Positions 20,865 to 30,640 of a stretch of DNA of 64,000 bases are shown here, one piece after another. The position numbers and the translations under genes were made by a program. The notes beneath the pieces are model-generated. The model had not been told where the DNA came from. It ran no database searches and saw only the letters and a list, made by a program, of their open reading frames with translations. The DNA comes from Spirochaetaceae bacterium (GTDB lineage: Bacteria; Spirochaetota; Leptospiria; Leptospirales; Leptonemataceae), in assembly GCA_002730875.1 (NCBI GenBank), contig PCBI01000015.1, positions 124,001 to 188,000 of the forward strand, in the 5' to 3' direction. Every line of letters begins with the position of its first letter. The first letter of the stretch is position 1.

Positions 20865-21457
20865 TGGCTGCTGTTACTACCGATCAGATTAAAGAACTAC
20901 GTGAAATGACTGGCGCTGGCATGATGGACTGCAAGCGCACTCTGGAAGAAACCGGAGGAGATATCAAGAAAGCCGCGGATGCCCTCCGCTCCAAAGGTCT
21001 GGCCAAAGCGGCCAAGCGTATGGACCGGACTACGGGTGTAGGCCGAATCTTTTCCTACATCCATGGGGAAGGAAACATTGGCGTTCTTTTGCAACTTAAT
21101 TGCGAAACGGACTTCGTTGCTCGTAACGAAGATTTTGCTCAGCTTGGCAAAGATATCTGCATGCAAATCGCCGCTCAGGCTCCTCTGGCCGTAACGGCCG
21201 AAGAGATTCCTGAAGAGGAAGTCGAGCGCGAGAAGCAGGTAGTAGAGGCCCAGCTTAAAGAAGAAGGCAAGAAGCCTGAGCAAATCGAAAAGATCGTTCC
21301 AGGCAAGATGAAGAAATTCTATTCCGAAGTAGCTCTTCTGGAACAGCCTTACATCAAGGATCCTAAAACCACGATCCAGGATCTGGTTAAAGAAGCCATT
21401 TCCAAGTTCGGTGAGAATATCACCGTTGGAAGGTTTACCCGCTATCAGGTAGGTTGA
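20864..21457 (+). CDS. tsf: Elongation factor Ts
   Basis: 197 residues, the short form with a single core subdomain after the UBA-like N-terminal domain (IKELREMTGAGMMDCKRTLE). The conserved TDFVARN contact motif for EF-Tu is present at about residue 82. It recycles EF-Tu-GDP. It overlaps rpsB by one base and lies four bases before pyrH. Confidence 0.97.
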   Translation: MAAVTTDQIKELREMTGAGMMDCKRTLEETGGDIKKAADALRSKGLAKAAKRMDRTTGVGRIFSYIHGEGNIGVLLQLNCETDFVARNEDFAQLGKDICMQIAAQAPLAVTAEEIPEEEVEREKQVVEAQLKEEGKKPEQIEKIVPGKMKKFYSEVALLEQPYIKDPKTTIQDLVKEAISKFGENITVGRFTRYQVG

Positions 21458-21461
21458 TTCC

Positions 21462-22199
21462 ATGTCCGGGTTTCCCTATCGAAGAATCCTCCTGAAGCTT
21501 TCCGGAGAATCCTTCACGGTAAGGGGAAGGAATGGATTGGAAGTTGATCTTGTCCGCAAGGTGGCAGAGCAAATCAAGCTCTGCCACAAAGCCGGAGTGG
21601 CCGTCTCTGTTGTAATAGGCGGCGGTAACATTCTCAGAGGTTCCCAGTTCGCAGAAGCCGGCATGGACCGGGCCACCGCCGACTACATGGGCATGATCGG
21701 AACCGTAATCAATGCCCTGGCGCTGCAGGATGCCTGCGAAAACATCGACCTGATCACCCGCGTTCAATCCGCCATCGAAATGAAATCTATCTGCGAATCC
21801 TACATTCGCAGAAAGGCCATGCGCCATCTGGAAAAGAATCGAATCGTAATCTTTGCCGGGGGGACGGGAAACCCGTATTTCACTACAGATACAACGGCTG
21901 CCCTTCGTGCGGTGGAAGTGGGAAGCCAGGTTATTCTGAAAGCCACAAAGGTGGACGGGGTTTACGATTCCGATCCCATGAAGAATCAAGACGCGAAGCG
22001 GTTCAAACATATCTCCTACATGGAATCCATTCAACGTCGATTGAAGGTAATGGATACCACTGCTCTGACCCTTTGCATGGAAAACAATCTGCCTATCATT
22101 GTATTCGATATCTTTAAAGAGGGCAACCTGGAGAAATTGATTGCCGGTGAGGACATAGGTACCCTTATCTCCTCAAAGGAAGGACTGGAATATGCCTGA
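21462..22199 (+). CDS. pyrH: UMP kinase
   Basis: 245 residues. Amino-acid-kinase fold: RILLKLSGESF at the start, VVIGGGNILRG, then MGMIGTVINALALQD, and FAGGTGNPYFTTDTTAALRA, followed by KATKVDGVYDSDP. It phosphorylates UMP to UDP. The 3' end overlaps frr by 8 bp, giving the widespread rpsB-tsf-pyrH-frr order. Confidence 0.98.
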   Translation: MSGFPYRRILLKLSGESFTVRGRNGLEVDLVRKVAEQIKLCHKAGVAVSVVIGGGNILRGSQFAEAGMDRATADYMGMIGTVINALALQDACENIDLITRVQSAIEMKSICESYIRRKAMRHLEKNRIVIFAGGTGNPYFTTDTTAALRAVEVGSQVILKATKVDGVYDSDPMKNQDAKRFKHISYMESIQRRLKVMDTTALTLCMENNLPIIVFDIFKEGNLEKLIAGEDIGTLISSKEGLEYA

Positions 22200-22755
22200 A
22201 GAAACCGGTATTGATGAAATTCTGCTGGAAGCAGAAGAAAAGATGCAAAAGAGCATCGAAGCCTATAAGCGAGACCTGGCCACCATTCGGGCGGCAAGAG
22301 CTACTCCCAATATGCTCGATGGAATCCAGGTGGAATACTACGGAGCTATGACTCCCTTGAATCAACTGGCATCTCTCAGCATTCCTGAAGCCCGTATGAT
22401 GCTGCTCACTCCCTACGACAAGAGCGCCCTGGGCGATATTGAAAAAGCCATCCAGAAAAGCGACCTGGGTCTTACTCCGCAAAACGACGGAACCATGATT
22501 CGTCTGGTGCTTCCCGAGCTATCCATGGAGCGCCGCCAGGAGCTGGTAAAGCAGGTCAAGAGCCGCCTGGAAGAAACCCGCGTTGCCATTCGTAATGTCC
22601 GTCGCGATGCGAACGACCATGTAAAGAAGCTTAGCGGTCTTCCCGAAGACGACGTTAAATCCGGCCAGGAAGAGATTCAGAAGCTTACCGATCAATCCAT
22701 TGGGGAAGCCGAGAAGCTGGCCGAACAAAAAGAAGAAAGCATTCTCACCGTTTGA
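22192..22755 (+). CDS. frr: Ribosome recycling factor
   Basis: 187 residues, normal length. Seen: LATIRAARATPNMLDGIQVEYYG (the RTGRA-like region with the tip of domain I) and the C-terminal helices with RNVRRDANDHVKKL. It splits post-termination ribosomes together with EF-G. It ends at TGA 22753-22755; the next gene follows in the same frame with GAGGT inside this stop. Confidence 0.97.
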   Translation: MPEETGIDEILLEAEEKMQKSIEAYKRDLATIRAARATPNMLDGIQVEYYGAMTPLNQLASLSIPEARMMLLTPYDKSALGDIEKAIQKSDLGLTPQNDGTMIRLVLPELSMERRQELVKQVKSRLEETRVAIRNVRRDANDHVKKLSGLPEDDVKSGQEEIQKLTDQSIGEAEKLAEQKEESILTV

Positions 22756-22758
22756 GGT
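22754..22758 (+). promoter_or_regulatory. Ribosome binding site deciding the uppS start
   Basis: GAGGT overlaps the frr stop codon and lies six bases before CTG at 22765. It is the only purine-rich site near the 5' end of the uppS reading and supports CTG as the start. Confidence 0.6.
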
Positions 22759-22764
22759 AATCCC

Positions 22765-23502
22765 CTGGGCCAGTCCCATCCTTCCAATCCCAAGCACATC
22801 GCCATAATCCTGGATGGAAATGGTCGCTGGGCCAAATCCAGGGGGCTTTCCCGCCCCGAAGGGCACCGAGCCGGAGGGGAAGCCCTGCGGCGTCTCCTGG
22901 ACGATGTAATTGAACAGGGAATCCCGGTCTTATCGCTCTACGCATTCTCTACGGAAAACTGGAAGCGACCGGACACCGAGGTCACGGCGCTCTGGGGCCT
23001 GATGGAAGAATTCTTTAAGAAGTACCTGGATGTATGTCTGGAGAAAGGCGTTCGGATTCGCTGCAGCGGCGCGATTAATCGCATCCCTCCCGGGCCTTCG
23101 GGTGTGCTAAAGAATGCCATGGAGGCCACCCGGCACTGCACCGCGCTGACCGCTAATTTCTGCATAAACTATGGCTCCCGGGCCGAGATTGTTCGGGCCT
23201 GCAACCGTTTGCTCAAGAAGCGTAGCGGAGGCTTCTTCAGCCGTCTCAAGGGAGCGATTCGGCCTATATCCGAAGAGGACCTGGAATCCGAGTTGTACAC
23301 GGCCGGCCTCGGAGACGTGGATCTTCTGGTTCGGCCCGGCGGCGAATTCCGTATCTCGAATTTTCTTCTCTGGCAATGCGCCTATGCGGAACTCTACTTT
23401 ACAGAAGTCTACTGGCCGGATTTTGATAGCACAGAACTAAACCGGGCTCTGGAATGGTTCCGAAACCGTTCTCGCAGGTTTGGCGGATTGGAAAACAGCT
23501 GA
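22765..23502 (+). CDS. uppS: Isoprenyl (undecaprenyl) diphosphate synthase, probable CTG start
   Basis: 245 residues from CTG 22765. The cis-prenyltransferase core starts only 13 residues later (HIAIILDGNGRWA, with the catalytic Asp), then SLYAFSTENWKRP, and the C-terminal VDLLVRPGGEFRISNFLLWQ and EVYWPDFD. It makes the C55 lipid carrier for peptidoglycan and O-antigen. No ATG, GTG or TTG exists in frame between the frr stop and 23002, which lies past the catalytic motif, so a standard start is impossible. CTG with GAGGT at a spacing of 6 gives the normal family length. Readthrough of the frr TGA, in the same frame, is the alternative. Confidence 0.9.
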   Translation: MGQSHPSNPKHIAIILDGNGRWAKSRGLSRPEGHRAGGEALRRLLDDVIEQGIPVLSLYAFSTENWKRPDTEVTALWGLMEEFFKKYLDVCLEKGVRIRCSGAINRIPPGPSGVLKNAMEATRHCTALTANFCINYGSRAEIVRACNRLLKKRSGGFFSRLKGAIRPISEEDLESELYTAGLGDVDLLVRPGGEFRISNFLLWQCAYAELYFTEVYWPDFDSTELNRALEWFRNRSRRFGGLENS

Positions 23503-23556
23503 AGTTTGCCGGGCTATTGAGCCGCTGCGGTATTGCAACAAAGGAGAAACCGTCCC

Positions 23557-24456
23557 ATGGGCGAAACTACCAAACGAATCATTTCTGGGTTAACCATTGG
23601 AGCAGTGGTCATTGTGGCGCTCTACCACTACACAGCGTTTTACTCGCTGGGAGTCGTGGCAATTGTCGGTCTGGTCTCTTTTCTGGGAGTGGAAGAGTTC
23701 TATCGGCTGAGCGACCGGGGCCTGGAGGGAAGGCCCCTGCGGTTGCCCGGCTTTCTGATGGTGATTCTGATTCTGGTGAACTTCTACCTTATGTACGCCG
23801 CCAAAAAGCACCCTGAACTGGGCCTGGCCACCGGAATGCCCGAGCAGTTCTTTACTCCCTGGACTGGCCTCTTTTCCAGTGTGCTGATAGTATCCGTCAT
23901 ACTAACCACCAGTCTGCAGCTTGTTTTTCGGCCCATCGACGGCGCGATCTTTTCCGCATCAACAACCATCTTTGCTCCCCTGTATGTGGCGTTGCCTCTG
24001 GCCATGATTTTCCCGCTCTTTCAGCTGAAAATGGGCGTGTTCTATTTCGTGTTTGTGGCTCTGGCAACCATCATGACCGATGCCGGCGCCTACTTTGCTG
24101 GAAAGTGGTTTGGAAAGCACAATGCCGGGCTGAAGGTGAGCCCTCGAAAGACCTACGAAGGCTACATCGGCGGAGTGGTCTTTGCGGTAGCTTTTAACCA
24201 GGGATTTCTGTATCTATGGCAGCATTTTACAGGTCATGGCGGACCGGAAATGTTAGGTTATCTGGAAGCGGGTATCCTTACAGCGGTGCTGTCCGTTGTA
24301 TCCGTTTTCGGCGACCTGGTCGAGAGTCAACTGAAGCGTGATGCCAAGATAAAGGACTCCGCATCCATGATTCCCGGGCATGGCGGCATTCTTGATTTGA
24401 TCGACGCTTTGCTGTTCACGGTGCCCCTGGGAACTCTATACTTTCTATTTCGATAA
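23557..24456 (+). CDS. cdsA: Phosphatidate cytidylyltransferase
   Basis: 299 residues from the ATG at 23557, preceded by AAGGAG at a spacing of 10; the TTG at 23533 is less likely. Multiple membrane helices, then the CdsA signature: SPRKTYEGYIGG and KDSASMIPGHGGILDLIDAL near the C-terminus. It makes CDP-diacylglycerol for phospholipid synthesis in the inner membrane. Its stop abuts the dxr start. Confidence 0.95.
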   Translation: MGETTKRIISGLTIGAVVIVALYHYTAFYSLGVVAIVGLVSFLGVEEFYRLSDRGLEGRPLRLPGFLMVILILVNFYLMYAAKKHPELGLATGMPEQFFTPWTGLFSSVLIVSVILTTSLQLVFRPIDGAIFSASTTIFAPLYVALPLAMIFPLFQLKMGVFYFVFVALATIMTDAGAYFAGKWFGKHNAGLKVSPRKTYEGYIGGVVFAVAFNQGFLYLWQHFTGHGGPEMLGYLEAGILTAVLSVVSVFGDLVESQLKRDAKIKDSASMIPGHGGILDLIDALLFTVPLGTLYFLFR

Positions 24457-25683
24457 ATGGACTTTTCACTCATCAGACCCGAACAATCCAGGCCCACGCA
24501 ATCCCTGTGTCTCCTGGGGGCTTCCGGTTCGGTGGGTGGCACGGCGGTTCGCTATCTGAAGCGCAATCCGGGAATGTCCCTGGAGTCGGTAAGCGTTCAT
24601 TCTTCCATCGAGAAGCTTCAGCAGTTGCTTCAGGAGTTTCGGCCGGCCCTTGCATGCATCAGTCATGAGGATGCCTATGATTACGCCATAGAAGGGCTAA
24701 AGCAGGACTATCCGCAGGTGCGATTCTTCCGAGGCTCGGATGGCCTGGTAGAAATGGTGCGCGAAAGCGAGGCCGACACCGTGCTTACGGCTGTGGTAGG
24801 AGCCTGCGGTATCCGAGCCACGGTAGCCGGCATTGAATCTGGAAAGAAGATCGCTCTTGCAAACAAAGAAACCCTGGTTACGGCCGGACCAGCGATTCAG
24901 GCGCTGCCGGCTTTCGCTGGTGGATCGCAGAGCACAGCGTGCATCATTCCGGTAGATTCGGAGCACAACTCATTGTTTCAACTTCTGGAGGGACAGAACC
25001 CCGAGCACGTGCAGAGGGTTTTGCTTACTGCCTCCGGCGGGCCTTTTCGTGAATGGTCCGTGGAACGAATCCAGAATGCCCGGCGCGAAGAGGTCCTGAA
25101 TCATCCTACCTGGACTATGGGTCCCAAGATTACCGTGGATTCCGCCGGGATGATAAACAAAGGACTGGAGCTTATCGAAGCTCGCTTCCTTTTCGCCTGC
25201 CAGCCGGAGGAGTTGGATGTTCGAATCCATCGTAACTCCGTTGTTCATTCCATGATTCAGCTCAAAGACGGCAGTTTTCATTTGTCCTGTAGCCATCCGG
25301 ATATGATCTTTCCGGTGGCGCATACCCTGCATTACCCGGAGAGTGTGCCGACACCGCATCGAGAAATGTCGTTTCCGGAAAGCTGGCCGGCATTATCTTT
25401 TGAAATGGTGGAAGAAGATCGCTTTCCCGGATTTGCGCTCTGTCGAAAGGCAATGGAACTGGGCGGCACGGCCCCCGCTGTTTTGAATGCCGCCAACGAA
25501 GTGGCGGTGGATGCCTTTCTCAAGGATCAAATCAAATTCAGCGAAATACCGCGGTGGATTGAGGGAGCCTTGCAGGATCAGGAGATTCGACAGACCACCG
25601 AACTGGAAGACCTGATCGCGGCCGACGAGAAGACTCGCCGGGATCTAGCCCGGCGTCTGTCGACCAGCGGGGTAGGCGGCTAA
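24457..25683 (+). CDS. dxr: 1-deoxy-D-xylulose 5-phosphate reductoisomerase
   Basis: 408 residues. NADPH-binding GASGSVG near the N-terminus (about 22-28), LANKETLVTAG at about 138, then PVDSEHNSLFQLLEG and the flexible-loop region KITVDSAGMINKGLELIEA, and the C-terminal LNAANEVAVDAFL. It commits DXP to the MEP isoprenoid pathway, which supplies the substrate of the neighbouring UppS. The ATG directly follows the cdsA stop. Confidence 0.97.
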   Translation: MDFSLIRPEQSRPTQSLCLLGASGSVGGTAVRYLKRNPGMSLESVSVHSSIEKLQQLLQEFRPALACISHEDAYDYAIEGLKQDYPQVRFFRGSDGLVEMVRESEADTVLTAVVGACGIRATVAGIESGKKIALANKETLVTAGPAIQALPAFAGGSQSTACIIPVDSEHNSLFQLLEGQNPEHVQRVLLTASGGPFREWSVERIQNARREEVLNHPTWTMGPKITVDSAGMINKGLELIEARFLFACQPEELDVRIHRNSVVHSMIQLKDGSFHLSCSHPDMIFPVAHTLHYPESVPTPHREMSFPESWPALSFEMVEEDRFPGFALCRKAMELGGTAPAVLNAANEVAVDAFLKDQIKFSEIPRWIEGALQDQEIRQTTELEDLIAADEKTRRDLARRLSTSGVGG

Positions 25684-25742
25684 AGGCAGCGACGCCGCCG
25701 GTTCGAACACGTATTTATGGCTCTTTTAATTGAGGATAATCA

Positions 25743-27344
25743 ATGGTAATTACAATTCTAGCCGGCGTATTCATGCTGGGCGTTTGCATAATAATCCACG
25801 AGCTGGGCCATCTTTTGATGGGCAAGGCCGTAGGCGTCAAAGCTGAGATTTTCTCGGTAGGCTACGGTCGCGGGATCTGGAAGAAGAAGATCGGGGACAC
25901 CACGTGGCAGGTCACTGCAATTCCTCTCGGAGGCTATGTCAAATTCTACGGCGATGACTACGACGAAGGCCGGGATGTAAAGGGTGGCTTCTTTTCCGTG
26001 TCTCCACTGAAGCGGATCATTCCTGTTCTGGGAGGTCCGCTGTTTAACCTGATCCTCGGATTGATCATCTTTCTGGGACTGGGTATGTTTACGGCGCCGC
26101 CGTCCAACCAGGTCACCATCCTGGAAGAATTGGGTCAGGATTCGCCGGCTCATCAGGGCGGTCTGCGCACTGGAGACCGCGTTGTAGCGATCAAAGGCGA
26201 ACCTGTAGAAAACTTTTACGATATTCAGAACAAGGTTATTTTATCCGGCGGTAAGCCGCTTCCCTTCGAAGTCATTCGCGACGGGGAAAAGAAAACCCTG
26301 GAGATTACGCCAGCCGTTGACGCCGCCGGACGGGCTTCAATTGGGATTCGCGTACCCGGCGAACGCCTTTTACGGGTGGACTATCCGTTTGGCGCGGTGA
26401 TGAGCTATCGTTTTGATCAGATCTTTGGGGCTGCTGAGCCCCCGGATCATCTTCGTGCATTGCCTTATCTGGAAGAAGGGGATGTAATTCTTTCCGTAGA
26501 GGGCGTCACTCCTACATCAGTCCTGGATCTACAACGGTTATTGGGGCAGCACAGCGATGGCACAGTAGAAGTAAAGGTGCGTAGAGAAACCGCCTCCTGG
26601 CTGGCGCCCTATTTCACCGAGGAGACCACCGTTCAGGTGCCGGTGGAAGGCGAGTACCGGGTCTGGTTTAGAAACATCAAGGATCTGAAATACAATGCCA
26701 TCGTGCCGGATCAGCAACTGGTATCGCATCTACCAGAACACCAGCGCCTTCTGGGCGATCTTAAATTCGGGGACGGACCGTCTTTATCGTACCGAAGTCT
26801 TGCGGAACGGTATCCAGAGAAAAGACGGACGGAAATTACTCTGGGATCGCAGAAATACGAGGCGGACGTCCGGGGCGAAAAGATCGGCCTTATGGGCTTC
26901 AGGCCGGCCCAGGTAATTGAACCCCAGACCGGTGAATTGCCAGCCATAGGCGAAGGATTTATGCGGGGACTGGAAAGAACCTATCAGTCCATCATGATCT
27001 ATCCGGAGTTCTTTTCGCAGATCTTTGCCGGTCGAGTATCGTTTATCGACAACGCCGCCGGTCCGGTGCGAATGTTTGCCTATGCAGGAGCCATTGCTCG
27101 TTCCAGTCTTACCGAGTATTTCCATCTGATGGCAGCCATCTCTATTGCGCTGATGGTGATCAATCTGTTGCCCTTTCCTGTAGTGGATGGAGGACACATT
27201 GTTTTTTTCCTGCTGGAAGCTATAGCTGGAAAGCCGCTGTCCAGAAACGTTATGGAAGGGTTCTACCGCTTTGGTTTCATAGTTCTGGTCAGTCTGGGAC
27301 TCTGGATCATGTACAAAGATGTGGTGGATGTGCTCACATTCTGA
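25743..27344 (+). CDS. rseP: RseP-type site-2 intramembrane metalloprotease
   Basis: 533 residues, longer than the usual ~450. Zinc motif HELGH in the first membrane helix (about 21-25), two PDZ regions (GGLRTGDRVVAIKGEPVENF, and EEGDVILSVEGVTP), and the second catalytic site NLLPFPVVDGGHI near residue 480. Family members cleave membrane-bound anti-sigma factors and signal peptides. The extra length is between and after the PDZ domains. The gene begins 59 bp after dxr with TTGAGG-like purines upstream. Confidence 0.94.
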   Translation: MVITILAGVFMLGVCIIIHELGHLLMGKAVGVKAEIFSVGYGRGIWKKKIGDTTWQVTAIPLGGYVKFYGDDYDEGRDVKGGFFSVSPLKRIIPVLGGPLFNLILGLIIFLGLGMFTAPPSNQVTILEELGQDSPAHQGGLRTGDRVVAIKGEPVENFYDIQNKVILSGGKPLPFEVIRDGEKKTLEITPAVDAAGRASIGIRVPGERLLRVDYPFGAVMSYRFDQIFGAAEPPDHLRALPYLEEGDVILSVEGVTPTSVLDLQRLLGQHSDGTVEVKVRRETASWLAPYFTEETTVQVPVEGEYRVWFRNIKDLKYNAIVPDQQLVSHLPEHQRLLGDLKFGDGPSLSYRSLAERYPEKRRTEITLGSQKYEADVRGEKIGLMGFRPAQVIEPQTGELPAIGEGFMRGLERTYQSIMIYPEFFSQIFAGRVSFIDNAAGPVRMFAYAGAIARSSLTEYFHLMAAISIALMVINLLPFPVVDGGHIVFFLLEAIAGKPLSRNVMEGFYRFGFIVLVSLGLWIMYKDVVDVLTF

Positions 27345-27380
27345 TTGTCTTCAGCGCAACCGGGCGAATTCTCGTACCAG

Positions 27381-29144
27381 ATGAAAGCTTCCCGGTTCCT
27401 AATTCCTACACTCAGAGAAGATCCGCAAGATGCCCAGGTAGCCTCCCACCGACTCATGCTTCGAGCCGGCCTTGTACGCAAGGTGGGCGCCGGCCTGTAC
27501 CATTTACTGCCCGCCGGCCTGCGAGTTATTCGAAAGATCGAAAGCATCGTAAGGGAAGAAATGAACCGAAGCGGGGCTCTGGAGTTTCAGCTTCCGGTGC
27601 TGATACCATCGGATCTATGGGAGAAATCCGGTCGCTGGGAAACCATGGGCAAGGAGATGTTTCGCATCCAGGACCGGCATGAGGTCTGGAATGTTCTCGG
27701 GCCCACTCATGAGGAATCCTTCACCGATCTGATGCAGCAGATTCTACGCTCCTATCGCGATCTGCCTGTAAATGTGTATCAAATCCACACCAAGTTCAGA
27801 GATGAGATTCGTCCCCGGTTTGGCGTCATTCGTTCCCGGGAATTCATCATGAAAGATGCCTATTCCTTTCATGCCGACGAGCAAAGTCTGGATGAAACCT
27901 ACCAGGAGATGCGTCGCACTTATCGACGAATATTCCAGCGTGCGGGACTGGAAACGGTGCCTGTGGAAGCGGATTCCGGCGCCATGGGGGGTAGCGGATC
28001 CGAGGAGTTCATGGTGCCTTCGGAAATCGGCGAAGAGGTCTTGCTGCTTTCGAAAGAATACCGGGGCAACCAGGAGAAGACTCCCGTCATATATGAAGAG
28101 TCATTGGAAGCGGGGGCAGATACAAAGCGGCCCAAACCTCCAGAAGCCTCCGACATGGAGCCCATCGCCACTCCAAAGATCAAGACCATCGAAGACCTGG
28201 CAAAGTTTCTGGATGTTCCGGCTTTAGATCTTTTGAAGAGTGTGTTGTATCGCACCGAGTCCGGTCTTGTGTTCATAGGTATACGTGGCGATCGCGATAT
28301 AAACGAAGTAAAGCTCAAGAATCATCTTGGCTGCAGCGAACTGGAGCCTGCATCGGACAAAGACTTTGAAAAGATCGGAAGCGTTGCCGGAAGCGCGGGA
28401 CCATTTGGGTTAAAGCAGGCGGACAACTTGAAACTGCTCTTCGACTTGTCTGCACTTACTCGCCCAACGTGGATTACGGGCGGAAATGCCAGGGATCTGC
28501 ACGTAAAGGGATTCTGGCTCACCGATGAACAGCGCAAGGCCGCTGTGGATCTGGCTCTGGCTGTGGACGGGGACCCGTCACCGGCTGGGGACGGTCCGTT
28601 GAAAGCCATGCGAGGCATTGAAGTCGGGCACATCTTTAAGTTGGGCCGCAAATACACGGATGCGTTCAAGATGACGGTCCTGGATCCGGATCAGAAGCCG
28701 ATCACGCCGATCATGGGTTGCTACGGCGTGGGCATAAACAGAACCATGGCCACCGTCATCGAACAAAGCCACGACGACAAAGGAATCATCTGGCCCATAT
28801 CGGTGGCGCCTTTTGAAATCTGTCTGGTAAGCATTACTAAAACGGAAGAAGAGAAAGGCCGAGCCCAGGAAGTCTACGAGGCTTTCTTGAATCGCGGTCT
28901 GGACGTTCTATGGGACGACAGGGATTTGCGACCTGGCGTTCGTTTCAATGATGCGGAGTTACTGGGTTATCCGATTCGCATCACTCTGGGAAAATTCTTC
29001 TTTCAGGAAGACCAGGCGGAGCTTCAGGTGAGAAAAACCGGCGAAGCGAAAAAAGTAGAAGCAGGGAAGGACTTCCAGGGCTTGATTCAGGAAGTAGAGT
29101 CCATTCGAAACCAGCTTCTGGCGGAGTTAAAGCCAGAGGACTGA
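27381..29144 (+). CDS. proS: Prolyl-tRNA synthetase
   Basis: 587 residues from the ATG at 27381 (MKASRFLIPTLREDPQDAQV), the usual N-terminus of bacterial-type ProRS. A TTG at 27345 directly after the rseP stop would add 12 residues. Class II motifs: GLYHLLPAGLRVIRKIE (motif 1), FRDEIRPRFGVIRSREFIMK (motif 2) and MGCYGVGINRTMATV (motif 3). The editing INS domain occupies about 225-380, and the anticodon-binding domain is C-terminal (VLWDDRDLRPGVRFNDAELLG). Confidence 0.96.
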   Translation: MKASRFLIPTLREDPQDAQVASHRLMLRAGLVRKVGAGLYHLLPAGLRVIRKIESIVREEMNRSGALEFQLPVLIPSDLWEKSGRWETMGKEMFRIQDRHEVWNVLGPTHEESFTDLMQQILRSYRDLPVNVYQIHTKFRDEIRPRFGVIRSREFIMKDAYSFHADEQSLDETYQEMRRTYRRIFQRAGLETVPVEADSGAMGGSGSEEFMVPSEIGEEVLLLSKEYRGNQEKTPVIYEESLEAGADTKRPKPPEASDMEPIATPKIKTIEDLAKFLDVPALDLLKSVLYRTESGLVFIGIRGDRDINEVKLKNHLGCSELEPASDKDFEKIGSVAGSAGPFGLKQADNLKLLFDLSALTRPTWITGGNARDLHVKGFWLTDEQRKAAVDLALAVDGDPSPAGDGPLKAMRGIEVGHIFKLGRKYTDAFKMTVLDPDQKPITPIMGCYGVGINRTMATVIEQSHDDKGIIWPISVAPFEICLVSITKTEEEKGRAQEVYEAFLNRGLDVLWDDRDLRPGVRFNDAELLGYPIRITLGKFFFQEDQAELQVRKTGEAKKVEAGKDFQGLIQEVESIRNQLLAELKPED

Positions 29145-29187
29145 CTCACCGTAGAATTGGAAGTACCGTACGCAGGGGGCAAGAGAA

Positions 29188-30618
29188 GTGCAAGAAGCAA
29201 GCGACAAGGTCAGCAGCGAAAACAACCAGAATAGTATGGAGATTCCGGAGAAAGGCACGGACAGCCATGGGAGCGCCCGGAAGCGTACTGGCAAAGGCAA
29301 GAGTCCAGCCGGCACAAAAGCGAAGAAGGGAAAGCTAAACAAGATCCAGCGAGACGGTTACTTCGGTCCCTACGGCGGTCGCTACAGTCCGGAAGTGCTG
29401 ATTCCCGCCATCGAAGAGCTGGAAAAAGCTTATAAGAAATACAAGAACGACAAAGGCTTTCTGAAGGAGTTTGGCTACTTCCAGAAGGAATACATTGGTC
29501 GACCATCGCTATTGACTTACGCCCCCAACCTCAGTCGCGAATGGGGCGCCGAAATCTATCTTAAGCGTGAGGATCTGAATCATACCGGGGCCCATAAGAT
29601 CAACAACGCCATTGGCCAGGCGCTTCTTGCCAAAAGAATGGGCAAAAAGCGACTCATCGCCGAAACCGGAGCCGGACAGCATGGAGTAGCCACAGCCACG
29701 GCCGCGGCTCGCCTTGGTTTCGAATGCGTGGTCTATATGGGCGCCGAGGATGTGCGAAGGCAGAAACTGAATTGCTATCGAATGGAACTGCTGGGCGCCA
29801 GGGTGGTTCCGGTAACCAGCGGAAATTCCACCTTAAAAGATGCCACCAACGAGGCCATGCGCGATTGGTCTCGAAATGCTACCGATACGCATTACATAAT
29901 TGGATCGGCCATTGGTCCCCATCCCTTTCCTACCATTGTAAGGGATTTTCAATCCATGATCGGAATTGAGGCTCGCAAACAGTTCAAGAAGGCCACAGGG
30001 ACTTTGCCCGATGCCGTCCTTGCCTGCGTTGGCGGAGGCTCCAATGCCATCGGGATGTTCTACGGATTTCTCAAAGACAAGAAGGTACGATTGATTGGAA
30101 CCGAAGCCGGCGGTCGCGGTCTGAAGCCAGGGGAAAACTCCGCCAGCATTACCTTTGGCCGTCCTGGATATTTCCATGGAACTCGGTCGTTGTATATTCA
30201 GAACAACGATGGACAAATTGAAAATGTACATAGCGTAAGCGCCGGATTGGATTATCCCGGTGTGGGTCCGGAACATGCCTGGCTGGCTGTGAGCGGTCGC
30301 GCCGAATACAGAATGGTAAACGACGATTCGGCGGTGGAAGCTTTCAAAGAGGTGTCTCGACTGGAAGGAATACTGCCTGCTCTCGAAACGGCGCATACAT
30401 TTGCCATGGCGCGGGAGCTGGCGGCGGAGTCTGCGGCCGGTTCGGCCGAGGGGCCAGGAAGCGACGCCGGCGATGAGGCCGGGGGCTCTGAAAAGAAAGG
30501 CAAGAAAGGTAGCGCCAGGGTAAAGAAGGCCAGGCGACAGAGAATTTTGATCTGTCTTTCCGGCCGTGGCGATAAAGACGTGGCCGAGATAGCGCGACTA
30601 TCCGGCATCGAGCTTTGA
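29188..30618 (+). CDS. trpB: Tryptophan synthase beta chain with basic N-terminal extension and internal insertion
   Basis: 476 residues from a GTG; TrpB is usually ~400. Core signatures: [20 protein letters not shown] (from about 57), the PLP lysine in HKINNA (K137), [12 protein letters not shown], the phosphate loop [12 protein letters not shown] and the final SGRGDKD. Residues 1-55 are a Ser/Lys/Gly-rich disordered tail. About 412-451 is an Ala/Gly/Glu- then Lys/Arg-rich insertion just before the C-terminal strand that carries SGRGDKD. The insertion falls in a surface loop and all catalytic motifs remain, so I expect activity. No trpA or other trp gene is adjacent. Confidence 0.93.
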   Translation: MQEASDKVSSENNQNSMEIPEKGTDSHGSARKRTGKGKSPAGTKAKKGKLNKIQRDGYFGPYGGRYSPEVLIPAIEELEKAYKKYKNDKGFLKEFGYFQKEYIGRPSLLTYAPNLSREWGAEIYLKREDLNHTGAHKINNAIGQALLAKRMGKKRLIAETGAGQHGVATATAAARLGFECVVYMGAEDVRRQKLNCYRMELLGARVVPVTSGNSTLKDATNEAMRDWSRNATDTHYIIGSAIGPHPFPTIVRDFQSMIGIEARKQFKKATGTLPDAVLACVGGGSNAIGMFYGFLKDKKVRLIGTEAGGRGLKPGENSASITFGRPGYFHGTRSLYIQNNDGQIENVHSVSAGLDYPGVGPEHAWLAVSGRAEYRMVNDDSAVEAFKEVSRLEGILPALETAHTFAMARELAAESAAGSAEGPGSDAGDEAGGSEKKGKKGSARVKKARRQRILICLSGRGDKDVAEIARLSGIEL

Positions 30619-30640
30619 ATTTCGCAGGCGTCCACTGGAA

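Noticed and set aside
25685..25715. tRNA-like GGTTCGAAC
   Set aside because: No acceptor, anticodon or D arms around it; it lies in the short dxr-rseP gap.
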